Assembly: GCA_035560555.1 (NCBI GenBank)
Contig: DATMZF010000057.1
Coordinates: forward strand, 1-64,000
Source of the DNA: UBA11090 sp035560555
GTDB lineage: Bacteria > Spirochaetota > Spirochaetia > Treponematales > Rectinemataceae
Direction of reading: 5' to 3'
Length of the DNA: 64,000 nt
The stretch's first letter is position 1. Every line of letters begins with the position of its first letter. The notes beneath the pieces are model-generated. The model was not told where the DNA came from and ran no database searches. It worked only from the letters and a program-made list of their open reading frames with translations. Positions 40,409-49,851 of this stretch are shown piece after piece. The position numbers and the translations under genes were made by a program.

Positions 40409-41620
40409 ATGAAAAATGACAGAAGAAGCGTCGCCGCGCTCTACGTCTTCAGCTTCTTCAAGAGCCTGCAGTTTTTCGGGGCGGTGGCCGTTCCCTTCTA
40501 TATCCACCGCCTTGAAATGGGCTACGCCAGGATGTTCACGCTCGAGATGGTGTTTTCCGCCGCCATGATGATCCTCGAGGTGCCCACGGGCGTCGTCGCC
40601 GACCGATGGGGCAGGAAAATATCCCTCTGCCTGGGATCGCTTTTTCTCGCGGCGGGCTTCCTCATGTTCGGCATATTCCATTCATTCGGGATTCTTCTCG
40701 TGGCGGAGCTGATCTGCGCCTTGGGCATGACGCTCGTCAGCGGAGCCGACAGGGCCCTCCTCTACGAAGTCCTTAAGCGCGACAACGAAACCGACAGGGC
40801 CACCGGCGTGTTCGCGCGCTACGAGGCCGCGGGCACGGCCGGACTCTTCATCAGCTTTCCCCTGGGTTCGCTTTTCGCGGGAAGCGGCATTGTCCCTTAT
40901 AAAGAGGCGTTGGGCCTCGTGTTCGTCTTCACGGCGGCCGCTCTGGGAATTTCCGGCCTTTTCGTGCTAGGCGCGCGGGAAACCAGGCCAACGCGCGATC
41001 GCGAAGGCAGGATATGGCAACGCCATGTCCTGCGCGGCCTCATGCGCCACGGAATCGATGGATTCCTGCAGATTTTCAGGACAAGAGAGCTGCGCAGCTT
41101 CGGCCTCAATTACGCGGCTATCTCGGCCCTCACCTTCTTCATGTTCTGGTTCTACCAATCCCTGCTCGCGCGGCACGCCGTGCCCCTGGCCTGGTTCGGC
41201 TTCGTGGGATCGGCTTTCAACCTCAGCGCCATGCTGCTCCTGCAGACGACAACCTTCATCCAAAAGAAGATAGGTATAGGCAAGGCTCTCTTTCTGTCGT
41301 CGATCATCCCTGGCCTGCTCTACATCGGCGCGGGACTTTTCCCGAACCTCATTGTCGCCCTCATCGCCATGTTCGGAGTGACGAATCTCAAGCTCTTCAG
41401 GGCGCCGATGCTTTCGGCCATGATGAATGCCAAAATCGACGACACCAACCGCGCCACGGTTCTTTCGGGTATTTCGATGATCGAACGAGTGCTGATCGCC
41501 CTGCTCTACCCTCTCGTCGGAGCGCTCGCCGACCTTTCCCTCAACGCCGCCCTGCTGATTCTGGGAGGGCTGACCATCGTCGCCTCTCTCTCGCTCAGGG
41601 TGAACGAGGCATCGCTTTAG
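40409..41620 (+). CDS. Major facilitator superfamily transporter
   Basis: A 403-residue protein with about 12 TM segments. The loop between TM2 and TM3 (GVVADRWGRKISLCLG) is the MFS A motif. It resembles small drug/metabolite antiporters; the substrate cannot be assigned. It starts 43 bases after corA and a weak TGAGC/GCTCA stem overlapping the corA stop, so part of its transcription may come from the corA promoter. Confidence 0.82.
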   Translation: MKNDRRSVAALYVFSFFKSLQFFGAVAVPFYIHRLEMGYARMFTLEMVFSAAMMILEVPTGVVADRWGRKISLCLGSLFLAAGFLMFGIFHSFGILLVAELICALGMTLVSGADRALLYEVLKRDNETDRATGVFARYEAAGTAGLFISFPLGSLFAGSGIVPYKEALGLVFVFTAAALGISGLFVLGARETRPTRDREGRIWQRHVLRGLMRHGIDGFLQIFRTRELRSFGLNYAAISALTFFMFWFYQSLLARHAVPLAWFGFVGSAFNLSAMLLLQTTTFIQKKIGIGKALFLSSIIPGLLYIGAGLFPNLIVALIAMFGVTNLKLFRAPMLSAMMNAKIDDTNRATVLSGISMIERVLIALLYPLVGALADLSLNAALLILGGLTIVASLSLRVNEASL

Positions 41621-41664
41621 CGGCTCGCTGTTTGCGCAAGCGGGGCAAGGGGCAAAATTTTTAC

Positions 41665-42153
41665 TCAGCGATGATCCACGAGCTTTTGAGCGAGGGTGAG
41701 GCGAGCTTCGCGGCGGATTCCGGCTTGTTCGTAGCGTCGGACTTGATCGGGAGTCTCGGGAAGGACCGGCTGAACGGGGATGGGCCTTTTATCGGGGCCG
41801 ACTGCCACAAACGTCAGATAGGCGGGGCAGATAAGCACCTCTTCCCTGGAGCCCGGCCGCCAGCCCGTCACCCGGACGCCGACCTCCATCGAACTGTGGA
41901 ATGCGCGGTTTACCGAAGCTCTGATAGTGAGGACAGTCCCCACCGGGGCGGAATTCTTGAAGATGAGCTGATCCACCGATATGGTGACCACGCTCTCGCC
42001 GGAATGTTTGAACGCGGCGATGCCGGCGGCCTTGTCCACCAGGGACATGAGGTGACCGCCGAAAATCGTTCCGTACAAATTGACATCGGAAGGTTGCACC
42101 ACATCATCCATTTCGACCTGAGAGGCCGATACCGGCTTCGCTTTCATTTCCAT
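41665..42153 (-). CDS. Acyl-CoA thioesterase, hotdog fold (YciA/BFIT-like)
   Basis: 162 residues. The HotDog motif is DVNLYGTIFGGHLMSLVDKAAGIAAFKHSG, with an Asp in the helix as catalytic residue, then VVTISVDQLIFKNSAPVG and a C-terminal proline-rich region. The start is the ATG at 42153, with GGAAGGAA upstream. A longer frame has no similarity. It hydrolyses acyl-CoA thioesters of unknown chain length and is convergent with the MFS gene. Confidence 0.87.
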   Translation of the reverse strand: MEMKAKPVSASQVEMDDVVQPSDVNLYGTIFGGHLMSLVDKAAGIAAFKHSGESVVTISVDQLIFKNSAPVGTVLTIRASVNRAFHSSMEVGVRVTGWRPGSREEVLICPAYLTFVAVGPDKRPIPVQPVLPETPDQVRRYEQAGIRREARLTLAQKLVDHR

Positions 42154-42297
42154 AGATTCCTTCCTTAAAAAATTCCGCCCTGCACATGATGCCCAAATCA
42201 AGGCTGAAGCGGGAATGGCGCTGAGCGAGGAATACGGGCTCATCCTACCCCGACCGGAAAGTGAAGACAAGCGACGCTTGCGGCCGCCCCGCCATGG

Positions 42298-43455
42298 ATG
42301 GATAATGAGCCCATGGCAAACATGAAAGATCAAACAACCGCGGATGGGAAAGGCGGGGACGCGAAGGGATCAGCGACAAGGACAATAGCGGCGGCGGGTT
42401 TTGCGCTGCTGCTCGTCCTGTATTTCAAGGAGGCCCTCGGTGTCGCCGCCACGATGTACGGAGCGGTCTTCCCCCTGCTTCTAGGCGCCGCGATAGCCTA
42501 TGTCCTCGATATCCTCGTCACCGCTTACGAGAAAATACTCACGCGGAAGAAGAGCGGCGCAGCGGGGGCGGGGACACGGCGAGGACTGGGCATTTTATTT
42601 GCCCTCCTCACGGTCGCCGCGGCCGTTTTCATCTTCCTGCGGCTGATCATCCCACAGATACGGCAATTCGTAGACCTGCTGGTGGCCATGGCGCCCGCCC
42701 TCTACGATAGGCTTCTCCATTGGGCGGAGCGGTACGCGGACTATTTTCCCGCCTTGAGAGAGAAGATCGCCGGCCTGGATCTGGATGTGGAAAGCATCGT
42801 CCAGAAGAGTTTCGCGACGCTCACCGTTTGGGCTGGCGGCACGGTATCCCTCGTTGGAAACCTGTTCAGCTCCATCATGAACATCTTGATCGCCCTGATT
42901 TTTTCCATCTATATCCTGTTCGGCAAGAGCAGACTGACGGGAACCTTTAGAAAGCTTTCGCTACGCTACCTGAATGAGGGTGCTCGAGAAAAACTAAACA
43001 TGGTATTGAAGACAGCCGACGAATCTTTTTCCAGCTTTATCGTCGGACAACTGAAGGAAGCCCTGATCCTGGGAACCCTCTGCGTCATCGGCATGTACAT
43101 CTTCAAATTCCCCTATCCGACCGCCATCGGAACGATTGTGGGCTTGACAGCCCTCGTACCAATCGTGGGCGCCTACATGGGAGCCGGAGTCGGATTCCTT
43201 TTGATACTGGTCTCCAATCCTCTGAAGGCGTTTTTCTTTCTCATCTTTATTGTCGCGCTGCAGCAGACCGAAGGGAACCTGATTTACCCTCGGGTGGTCG
43301 GCAAGAGCATCGGGCTGCCGGGAATCTGGGTGCTGGTCGCGATCACCATCGGCGGGGGGTTGTTCGGCATCGCGGGGGTGATGTTCGGAGTGCCGGTCTT
43401 CGCTACCTGCTACAAGCTTCTCGGAAGATCCGTCGCGGCCCCAATAGACTCATAA
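42298..43455 (+). CDS. AI-2E family transporter (TqsA/YdiK-like membrane protein)
   Basis: 385 residues. It has the UPF0118/AI-2E layout: two or three N-terminal TM segments, an amphipathic region (about 110-190), then about five TM segments with ALILGTLCVIGMYIFKFPY, PIVGAYMGAGVGFLLI and QQTEGNLIYPRVVGKSIGLPG. Members export small solutes or act in Na+/H+ exchange. The ATG at 42298 has no clear Shine-Dalgarno; 42313 is an alternative. Confidence 0.88.
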   Translation: MDNEPMANMKDQTTADGKGGDAKGSATRTIAAAGFALLLVLYFKEALGVAATMYGAVFPLLLGAAIAYVLDILVTAYEKILTRKKSGAAGAGTRRGLGILFALLTVAAAVFIFLRLIIPQIRQFVDLLVAMAPALYDRLLHWAERYADYFPALREKIAGLDLDVESIVQKSFATLTVWAGGTVSLVGNLFSSIMNILIALIFSIYILFGKSRLTGTFRKLSLRYLNEGAREKLNMVLKTADESFSSFIVGQLKEALILGTLCVIGMYIFKFPYPTAIGTIVGLTALVPIVGAYMGAGVGFLLILVSNPLKAFFFLIFIVALQQTEGNLIYPRVVGKSIGLPGIWVLVAITIGGGLFGIAGVMFGVPVFATCYKLLGRSVAAPIDS

Positions 43456-43484
43456 AAAAATCTTCTAATGAGCTATGGGCATAA

Positions 43485-43512
43485 AAAAGCTCCGGATTTC
43501 TCCGGAGCTTTT
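43485..43512. terminator. Bidirectional terminator between the AI-2E gene and tRNA-Lys
   Basis: AAAAGCTCCGG (43485-43495) pairs with CCGGAGCTTTT (43502-43512) around ATTTCT. The stem has U-rich flanks on both strands. It overlaps the discriminator base of the tRNA by one nucleotide and so serves both convergent units. Confidence 0.8.
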
Positions 43513-43584
43513 GAGCCGCACGTGATTCGAACACGTGACCCACGCCTTAAAAGGGCGTTGCTCTGCCAACTGAGCTAGCGGCCC
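43512..43584 (-). tRNA. tRNA-Lys (anticodon TTT)
   Basis: A 73-nt cloverleaf on the minus strand. The acceptor stem GGGCCGC pairs with GCGGCTC (one G-U), the D-arm has TAGCTCAGTTGG, the anticodon stem ACGCC/GGCGT holds loop CTTTTAA, and the T-arm contains GTTCGAATC. The discriminator is A and CCA is not encoded. In bacteria this tRNA carries t6A or ms2t6A at position 37; sua5 and mtaB are also in the window. Confidence 0.95.
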
Positions 43585-43644
43585 GCGAGGGAACACAGTA
43601 CCCAAAAGCCGTTTCTATGTCAACCCTGGAAGGTCGTGACGCGT

Positions 43645-43689
43645 CAATGAGAGGGCCGCCCGCGCGTAGCGCGAGCGGCCCTCTCATTG
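43645..43689 (-). terminator. Long hairpin after the 43.7-46.1 kb envelope operon
   Basis: A perfect 15-pair outer stem (43645-43659 with 43675-43689) surrounds a GC-rich inner region, 25 bases past the stop of the lipoprotein gene. There is no U-tract, so termination may need factors, or the stem may stabilise the 3' end. Confidence 0.6.
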
Positions 43690-43713
43690 CAATAATTCTC
43701 AAGAATTCAACAT

Positions 43714-45252
43714 TCAGTAAACACTAAATCCCGCTGGTAACCCATTCACCAGTCGCTGGGTGGTTCCGTCGACAGCCCTGTCGTCTACCAAGTCGAAATT
43801 TGAGACAGTGCCACTCTTGTCCATATCGACGATCATCATGTAATCGCCTTTGACCATTGGGGAACGCCATACCGTCTGCTGCCAATAGCCATTACTGCAG
43901 CCATACTGAACCGGCACGCGCCGCATATAGGTTCCGGTGGCCGGCGTTATGGCGCTGCCAGTCGCCAGAGACTGCGTACTGGGCACGATGTATAGATTAA
44001 CCGTCGATCCCCAGAAATTGCTCGGCATCGTCTCCCCGGCAGGCCAATTGGATGGGGTGCTATAGGGATTCCAAATGACCTTGATGCCATATCCCAAGAA
44101 CTCATTGGCGACATGGGTGGCATACATGGTATCCATGCCGCGATAGTCGAATCGGTCGCGATAATCGTATCCGGATTTGTAGTAATAAGAGTAGTAGTAT
44201 CCGTTCCAGGAATATTGCCATCCGAAGATGCCGCCCGAGGCGAGATTCATTGGAACGTAATCGGCGATTGGCGGAGTAGGCGGCTTTTTAACGATGAATC
44301 CGGCGATGCCGTTGCCATCGATGCCGTCTAGATAGTAGGTTGTCGTTCCTTCCTTGAGGACATTGTATGTTTCGTCGCTTCCAACGTCGAGAATGACGCT
44401 AAAGCCTTCGCCCTCCGCGTATTGAGGCACATAATCATCGAAAGTGACATGCGGCAGCAGATCGTCCTTCGGCCAGCGAATGAGTACGCCAGTCGTTGAG
44501 ATTAAATCCGCAAGAGCGCAATCCTGATAGAACCAGGCATTTTGGATCGGGCTCTTGTCTCCATAATTTTGACCATTGAAAGGCACGATGTAGACACGGG
44601 CTGTAGTGGCGGTCGTGCTTCCCAAATCGGTCATGTTGGCGACTTTTACGTATAGTTTGTCCGGGGCAGCGTCTGCGCCAGTATTCAGGACGTTGTCCGA
44701 ATAAAACGCGTTTTCGACGGAGAACGTATCCACGCCGCCTACGGTTGCTACCTTGCCGGCCATCACGATAGGTTCAGGCCTCTGAAAATCGGTCGAGTTC
44801 ACAAAGTAGAAAGGCAGCTTAAAATCGGTCCCTTGGCCATTGTCGTCGGTGCTGAAAACACGAATATTGAAGGCGCGAAGCGCAAGTTCGACGTTCGTAT
44901 CCAGATAAGGTTTGTCGTTGACATCGCGCTTGAATCCAACATCGTACCAAAGTGGACTCAAACCAATAGCGCCATCCTCATCCGTCTGCGTGACGATTTC
45001 GGAAATTGTCAAATTATCGGGATCGAGGCACTGTATCGTATACGTGGAATCGGCAAGCAATCCCTGGACTTTGACATACAGTGTATCGTTGGGCGCCATC
45101 TTTCTGGTCGCCACGAGTTTTGAGTTATAAATCTCGATCAACTTGAGAGGCCTTGTCCGCGATTGGATGAACGAAGAGATCTGGTCGCATGAGGCCAATA
45201 CCAGAAGCGCGACAAGAGCCAGCAGAAGTGCGGGAATTCTATGTTTTTTCAT
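43714..45252 (-). CDS. Large surface lipoprotein with tyrosine-rich segment
   Basis: 512 residues. Signal peptide with lipobox LASC (Cys about 22). The body is beta-rich with repeated LYVKV/NLYIV-type strands, perhaps two or three Ig-like modules. A striking Tyr cluster (WNGYYYSYYYKSGYDYRDRF) lies near residue 360. Close to the C-terminus DMDKSGTVSNFD looks like a calcium-binding dockerin/EF-hand loop. Function unknown. It lies 10 bases downstream of an OMP gene, so the two are probably co-expressed and may form an envelope complex. Confidence 0.7.
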   Translation of the reverse strand: MKKHRIPALLLALVALLVLASCDQISSFIQSRTRPLKLIEIYNSKLVATRKMAPNDTLYVKVQGLLADSTYTIQCLDPDNLTISEIVTQTDEDGAIGLSPLWYDVGFKRDVNDKPYLDTNVELALRAFNIRVFSTDDNGQGTDFKLPFYFVNSTDFQRPEPIVMAGKVATVGGVDTFSVENAFYSDNVLNTGADAAPDKLYVKVANMTDLGSTTATTARVYIVPFNGQNYGDKSPIQNAWFYQDCALADLISTTGVLIRWPKDDLLPHVTFDDYVPQYAEGEGFSVILDVGSDETYNVLKEGTTTYYLDGIDGNGIAGFIVKKPPTPPIADYVPMNLASGGIFGWQYSWNGYYYSYYYKSGYDYRDRFDYRGMDTMYATHVANEFLGYGIKVIWNPYSTPSNWPAGETMPSNFWGSTVNLYIVPSTQSLATGSAITPATGTYMRRVPVQYGCSNGYWQQTVWRSPMVKGDYMMIVDMDKSGTVSNFDLVDDRAVDGTTQRLVNGLPAGFSVY

Positions 45253-45262
45253 CTCCCCCTCC

Positions 45263-46132
45263 TTATTTCTTCGCCGGGGCTTTCTTGCCCAGCCTGATAT
45301 CGATAGCCACGGTAGCCATGTAGTTGGCGTTGGCGAGGTCCAGAATCGACGAAGAGTACTGGTCGATCAAGTTGTCGCCCTCCCCGGGAGTGAGGCTGAT
45401 GTTGAACATGCCCACGCCCGCGGAGAGGAAGCCAAGCCGGAGCTTCACTCCAACGTTGAGAACTTCGCTGGAAGCGGAATTGGGATCGAATCCCTGGATT
45501 TCGGCAAAGCCATAGAGGAAATTGAAGAGGTTGAGGTCGGCTCCACCGGAGAACTGATACTTCCCAAGCTGGTTTTCGTTCATGATGGTTTCGGCTACGG
45601 CGGTCACCGAAAGGAGCATCTTGGGGGTGAAGAGCGGGATCGTGGAAGTGACTGCCAGATAGGGATTGAAGAGTATGTCGTTGCGGTCCTCGAACTTATT
45701 ATCCACCAAGGAAACCGCGTTGACACCGATAGCCGCCTGGGGGATGAAGTAGTCGGCTATATTGAGGAATCTCGCCTTTAGATGAAAGGTGTCCATCGAT
45801 AAGTTAGTGAAATACAAATCTTCCCATATCAACTGTCGACGGGTATAGCCTAGCTCCACATCATCCGATGTGCCGGCCATAAGGCTGGCAGAGGTAAGGT
45901 ATAGCCCTATTCCCTCGACCGTGCCCGCCTGCTGCCCCATCGCTCCGATGAAGAAATTGGCCTTGCCGAGCGTGGTAGCCTTGGGAACCGTCATGATCCC
46001 ATTTTCGCCCCATCGCATCACAGGCGCTATTGTCCTCTTGAATAGGGCGAATTCCGTATCCTCCGTCTGCGCGACGGCGCTGCCGATGCACAGAAGCAGC
46101 GCAAGGGCAAGCAATGAAAGCCGCTTTTTCAT
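45263..46132 (-). CDS. Predicted outer-membrane beta-barrel protein
   Basis: 289 residues. Signal peptide ending at AVAQ, then alternating hydrophobic/polar strands and glycine-rich turns (GKANFFIGAMGQQAGTVEGIG, LNVGVKLRLGFLSAGVGMF) that suit a 10-14-strand barrel, with a basic Lys/Ala tail. Start at 46132 with GGAGGAGG upstream. No family recognised. First gene of a two-gene unit with the Tyr-rich lipoprotein. Confidence 0.65.
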   Translation of the reverse strand: MKKRLSLLALALLLCIGSAVAQTEDTEFALFKRTIAPVMRWGENGIMTVPKATTLGKANFFIGAMGQQAGTVEGIGLYLTSASLMAGTSDDVELGYTRRQLIWEDLYFTNLSMDTFHLKARFLNIADYFIPQAAIGVNAVSLVDNKFEDRNDILFNPYLAVTSTIPLFTPKMLLSVTAVAETIMNENQLGKYQFSGGADLNLFNFLYGFAEIQGFDPNSASSEVLNVGVKLRLGFLSAGVGMFNISLTPGEGDNLIDQYSSSILDLANANYMATVAIDIRLGKKAPAKK

Positions 46133-46188
46133 AGTACCTCCTCCACTTTTCGAAACGCCAGCAAAAGAGACAACTCGCTCACTAATTA

Positions 46189-46216
46189 AGTCTAGATAGG
46201 GTACTCCTCTTGTCAA
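46189..46216 (-). promoter_or_regulatory. Promoter of the OMP/lipoprotein pair
   Basis: Reading leftward, TTGACA (46216-46211) and TAGACT (46194-46189) are 16 bases apart, ending 57 bases before the start codon. Confidence 0.6.
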
Positions 46217-46256
46217 GGATGAGTTGCAACATTTTGTTATATTAGGAACAAAATAT

Positions 46257-46290
46257 GACGAGGGCGGCCTTTAGCAAGGCCGCCCTCGTC
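46257..46290 (-). terminator. Terminator of FadL-like OMP gene 1
   Basis: A perfect 15-pair stem (46257-46271 with 46276-46290) with a TAGC loop lies 32 bases beyond the stop. On the minus strand it is followed by AUAUUUUGUU. An adjacent ATTTTGTT/AACAAAAT stem lies at 46231-46254. Confidence 0.75.
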
Positions 46291-46322
46291 GTTGCGTTGT
46301 GCGAGCTTCCGCTCGGAAGGAA

Positions 46323-47477
46323 TCAGAAGCGGACAGCCGCCTGGAGCGCGATGCCGCTGCGTCCCGACCCTTCGGCCACACCGGTGATTTTTTCGGAAAA
46401 AGCCGCCATGTCTACTTCGAAGAGCGCGAAATCGAGGCCCGCCCCAATGGAGACCAAGCCTTCGTTGAATCCCGCGCGCAAGGCGAGAAAATGGAGGATC
46501 TTGAGCTCGGCTCCGACATGGAGCAGGTCCAGGGAACTCTCGAAATCCACCGTCGCTTCGGACAGAAAATTCATCGGATCATCGGCCTCGGCATAGAACG
46601 AGTACGCGAGGGCGCTGCCGTTCTTGAAATTCAGGCCCAGCCCCGCCGTGTAAATGGGCTCGAGGGCATATTCGTCGCTGCCGTCGAGCGGCGCGGAAAA
46701 GGTATCCATGATGTCGCCGACGGTGGAATTTCCCATAAAGAACTTATACCCGTAGTCCCTGATCATCACTCCCGCCGACAGGGGCCCGAGGACGACTGTC
46801 GCGCCCGTATCGACGGCGAGACCGTAGCCGCCTTTCACCGACAGCGCCGCTATATCCGCAGAGTAGCTCTGACCGTTCAGCATGGCCGACGCCAACGTCG
46901 AAAAAGGCCAGTCGCCGGAAGAATCGAGGCGATAGAAGACGCGGACATCGGCGCCGAAGCTCATCTTGAGGGGGCCAAACTCTAGCGGCCAGGCCATGCC
47001 GAATATTCCGTTGACCTGGCTGCGCACGGTCGTGAGCGAGTCGGAATAGGAAGCGCCCGTGGCGAGGGAATCGGAAATCATGGTGAGACCGAGGCCGAGG
47101 CCTTTGCCCGACCAGCCCATGCCGACGCTCGCGCCGCCCCCAAAACCATTTTCGGCGATGAGGCGCCCGAGCGAGGCTTCGGTCTCGGCCTGCGTCACTT
47201 CGCCGAGGCCTATCTCGACGAGGTCCCTGATATTGGCGGGGGAAGGCCTGAGATATGCCCAGGTGGCGATATCGGCCAAAGTCAGCGTTCCCGGCCCGGA
47301 GAACCCCGCCGGATTGCCAAAAAACGCCTGATAACCCGTGGCGAAGACTTTGAAAGATCCACCCATACCCATGGATCTCGCTTCTTTTGGGGAGAGGCCA
47401 GAAAGGCTGGTTTGCGCGAAAGCGTTGGTCGCAAGGATAATGGCGCAAACAGCCACGAAAAAAGCCCGCTTCATCAA
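46323..47477 (-). CDS. FadL/PorV-like outer-membrane protein, paralogue 1
   Basis: 384 residues. Signal peptide ending at NAFAQ. The mature N-terminus (SPKEARSMGMGGSFKVFATGYQAFFGNPAGF) is the conserved head of FadL-like barrels in spirochaetes and Bacteroidetes. The rest is glycine-rich barrel strands with a C-terminal ALQAAVRF ending in Phe, a typical outer-membrane insertion signal. It shares this architecture along its whole length with the next gene (47704-48870). It may import long-chain fatty acids or other hydrophobic molecules. Confidence 0.75.
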   Translation of the reverse strand: MMKRAFFVAVCAIILATNAFAQTSLSGLSPKEARSMGMGGSFKVFATGYQAFFGNPAGFSGPGTLTLADIATWAYLRPSPANIRDLVEIGLGEVTQAETEASLGRLIAENGFGGGASVGMGWSGKGLGLGLTMISDSLATGASYSDSLTTVRSQVNGIFGMAWPLEFGPLKMSFGADVRVFYRLDSSGDWPFSTLASAMLNGQSYSADIAALSVKGGYGLAVDTGATVVLGPLSAGVMIRDYGYKFFMGNSTVGDIMDTFSAPLDGSDEYALEPIYTAGLGLNFKNGSALAYSFYAEADDPMNFLSEATVDFESSLDLLHVGAELKILHFLALRAGFNEGLVSIGAGLDFALFEVDMAAFSEKITGVAEGSGRSGIALQAAVRF

Positions 47478-47620
47478 TACATCCTCCCCGGAGAAATTGG
47501 TGTCAACGCCGCGTATGAGTAGTACTATACTTCATCTATTTATTGAATGTGTAAAGTATGTATATCGGCAGTTGCTGCTGAATAGATAACACGCTAACCG
47601 ACAAAACGGTCACAAATAAA

Positions 47621-47640
47621 GTCCGCCCCGCGGGGCGGAC
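47621..47640 (-). terminator. Terminator of FadL-like OMP gene 2
   Basis: A perfect 20-bp palindrome with arms GTCCGCCC and GGGCGGAC, followed on the minus strand by UUUAUUU. It separates the two OMP paralogues into different transcripts. Confidence 0.7.
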
Positions 47641-47703
47641 TAAAGCTGGCGACAAGGCGGCGGATGGACCATGTTCGCCGCCGCTTGCTTTCATTGTATA
47701 GGA

Positions 47704-48870
47704 TCAGAGCCTGATGGCGGCCTGTATCGCGATGCCGGTTCTGCCAAAATCTCCGGGCACATCACCCATTTCCTCCGTGAACAGGGCGGCATCCACTTCG
47801 AAAATCAGCAGATCGACGCCGGCGCCCAGCGATACCCAGCCCTTGTTGAGGCCGGCCCTGAGGGCGAGGAAATTGAGAAGCTTGACTTCGGCGCCAGCGT
47901 GGAGTTTGTTCCACATGCCGTTCATGCCCTCGTCCACAATGGCGAGTGGGTCTTCCGTCTCGATGTAGAACGATGGAGCGAGCACCTTGCCCAGGTTGAA
48001 CTGAAGCCCGGCGCCCACGGAAACCTCGGGCATGAGGATGTAGGCGTCGGTTCCGTCCGTGGGAAGGGTCATCGTATCCATGATTGTTCCGACTTTGGTG
48101 GCGCCCCTATAGAATTCGAGGCCATAATCGCGAATCATCGCGCCGATCATGAGCGGACCGAAGCCGATGGTCGCTCCGGCGTCGAAGGCGAACCCATAGC
48201 CGCCGACGATGTCGAGATCGCGGATGGCGGTCATGGGGTCGCCGCTGCCGCTCATGGTTTCGGCGACGATGTTGGCGAAGGGCCAGTTATACTCGGACGT
48301 ATCGGAGGAATAGGAATCGAGGAGATAGTATGCGCGGGCATCGGCTCCGAGCCTTATGCTGATGGGACCGAGCGTGACCGGGAAGGCCACTCCGGCGATC
48401 GCCGTGGCTTGGGTCCTGCTCGTCATTACCGAACTCAGCAGGGATGTGCCAGAGGCGACTTCATCGGTGACGAGGGTAGCGCCGAGGCCGAAGCCCTTGC
48501 CCGCCCATCCTAATCCGAGGGCGGCGCCGACGCCGAGACCGTTGTTGATAACCCAATCGCCCACGTAGGAAGCCGTCTCGGATTCGGTGGCCGTGCCATC
48601 GGCGATGGCCATCGCCTTGTCGATATTGTCCTGGGTCGGTTTGAAATATGCCCATGTGGCCAGATCGGCGATGGTGAGCGAGCCGTCTTTCGCGGCGAAG
48701 CCCGCCGGATTGCCAAAGAAGGTGTCGTAGCCGGTGCTAAACACGCGGAACGTGCCACCCATGCCCATGGCCTTGGCGGTTTTGGGAGAAACGCTCGAAG
48801 TGGCGGTCTGTCCGAAAACCATGCCGCCGAGCGCGAGTAGTAAAACCAAATAAATATGCTTTCTCATCAT
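47704..48870 (-). CDS. FadL/PorV-like outer-membrane protein, paralogue 2
   Basis: 388 residues. Signal peptide ending at MVFGQ, then SPKTAKAMGMGGTFRVFSTGYDTFFGNPAGFA, nearly identical in pattern to paralogue 1. Later blocks IRDYGLEFYRG, LNFLALRAGLNKGWVSLGAG and C-terminal IAIQAAIRL also match. Start at 48870 with AAGGGG upstream. It lies 32 bases after a lipoprotein gene and is probably co-transcribed with it. Treponemes carry families of such FadL-like porins beside lipoproteins. Confidence 0.75.
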   Translation of the reverse strand: MMRKHIYLVLLLALGGMVFGQTATSSVSPKTAKAMGMGGTFRVFSTGYDTFFGNPAGFAAKDGSLTIADLATWAYFKPTQDNIDKAMAIADGTATESETASYVGDWVINNGLGVGAALGLGWAGKGFGLGATLVTDEVASGTSLLSSVMTSRTQATAIAGVAFPVTLGPISIRLGADARAYYLLDSYSSDTSEYNWPFANIVAETMSGSGDPMTAIRDLDIVGGYGFAFDAGATIGFGPLMIGAMIRDYGLEFYRGATKVGTIMDTMTLPTDGTDAYILMPEVSVGAGLQFNLGKVLAPSFYIETEDPLAIVDEGMNGMWNKLHAGAEVKLLNFLALRAGLNKGWVSLGAGVDLLIFEVDAALFTEEMGDVPGDFGRTGIAIQAAIRL

Positions 48871-48902
48871 TGTACCCCTTTTTTCGACGAGCGTCCGGAC
48901 GC

Positions 48903-49775
48903 TCATTTCGTGAATGCGTCCAGCATCGTGTCAAGATTCAAACCCGCGGCGATGAAAAGGGACTCTAATTGCTGGTCAGCCCTGATGTCATCGATTAAAT
49001 CGTTGGGTATCGTAATATAGCTCTGCCAGAGGAAATGCTCCGGATCGAGGGAATTGGTGATGTCATTGATAAGGTTGGCCAAAGCGTTTCCGATAGAGGT
49101 ATATGGAGGCAGATAGCCTACGCGAGACAGAATGTTGGCGATCGTGCCTACCTGAGCGATTCTGCCGGCATCGATACCGGGCACGCTGTAGCCGCCATCC
49201 ACTAAGTATTGGGCAAGTTCGGCGAAACGATCCTGGGACGCGGCGATGCCATCCAGGACAGCGGCAACCTGGTCTATCGTCCATCCTTCGGGAAGGGCTT
49301 TGGGGCCCCTGGCCGGGAAAAGAGAAGAAAACAGGTGGGCGAGGTCAGCGGGATTGCTTGCGCTAAAATTGTGGAAATCGATGTTGCCGATCGCCCCGAC
49401 GATGTTGTCGATGAGGTCGTTGCCGCCGTTCATCTCGAGTTCTATTTCGATGATGAGCACTTCCGCGGCCTGTTTTTCCTCGGGGGTGGCGGCAGGGTCA
49501 TCAATGGTAGCCTGCAGTACTCCCTTGACTTGGTCCGCCGTCTCAGGGGTGGCGGTGGCCGCCGCGAGGAAACTTGGAGAAACTCCGCCTTCCTCGAGTC
49601 CCGATTGGGCGATGATCGCGTCCGTACCGCCGGCTACCGCCTCCGTGATCATTTGATGGCTCACCTGCCCGAGCCCCAGGGTCTGAAATTGATTGGTGAA
49701 GAGCGCGTCGCATGATCCCATGAGAATGGCGATCGTGGCTGCACCCAAAAAGAGCATTACGTGATTTCGTTTCAT
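48903..49775 (-). CDS. Helical lipoprotein upstream of the FadL-like OMP
   Basis: 290 residues. Signal peptide with lipobox LMGSC (Cys about 22). The mature protein is mostly helical, with Ala/Asp/Ile-rich repeats and no beta-barrel character. No family recognised. First gene of the lipoprotein-OMP unit, so it may be a periplasmic partner of the barrel. Confidence 0.65.
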   Translation of the reverse strand: MKRNHVMLFLGAATIAILMGSCDALFTNQFQTLGLGQVSHQMITEAVAGGTDAIIAQSGLEEGGVSPSFLAAATATPETADQVKGVLQATIDDPAATPEEKQAAEVLIIEIELEMNGGNDLIDNIVGAIGNIDFHNFSASNPADLAHLFSSLFPARGPKALPEGWTIDQVAAVLDGIAASQDRFAELAQYLVDGGYSVPGIDAGRIAQVGTIANILSRVGYLPPYTSIGNALANLINDITNSLDPEHFLWQSYITIPNDLIDDIRADQQLESLFIAAGLNLDTMLDAFTK

Positions 49776-49851
49776 CGCGGCCTCCTGACTAAGTTCTGTT
49801 AATAATATACCACAAAAGTCAGGAATTCGGAGTACTGTTCGTCGCGGGCGC

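Noticed and set aside
42154..42297. Regulatory element between the thioesterase and AI-2E genes
   Set aside because: No convincing promoter pair, palindrome or stem was seen in this divergent gap.
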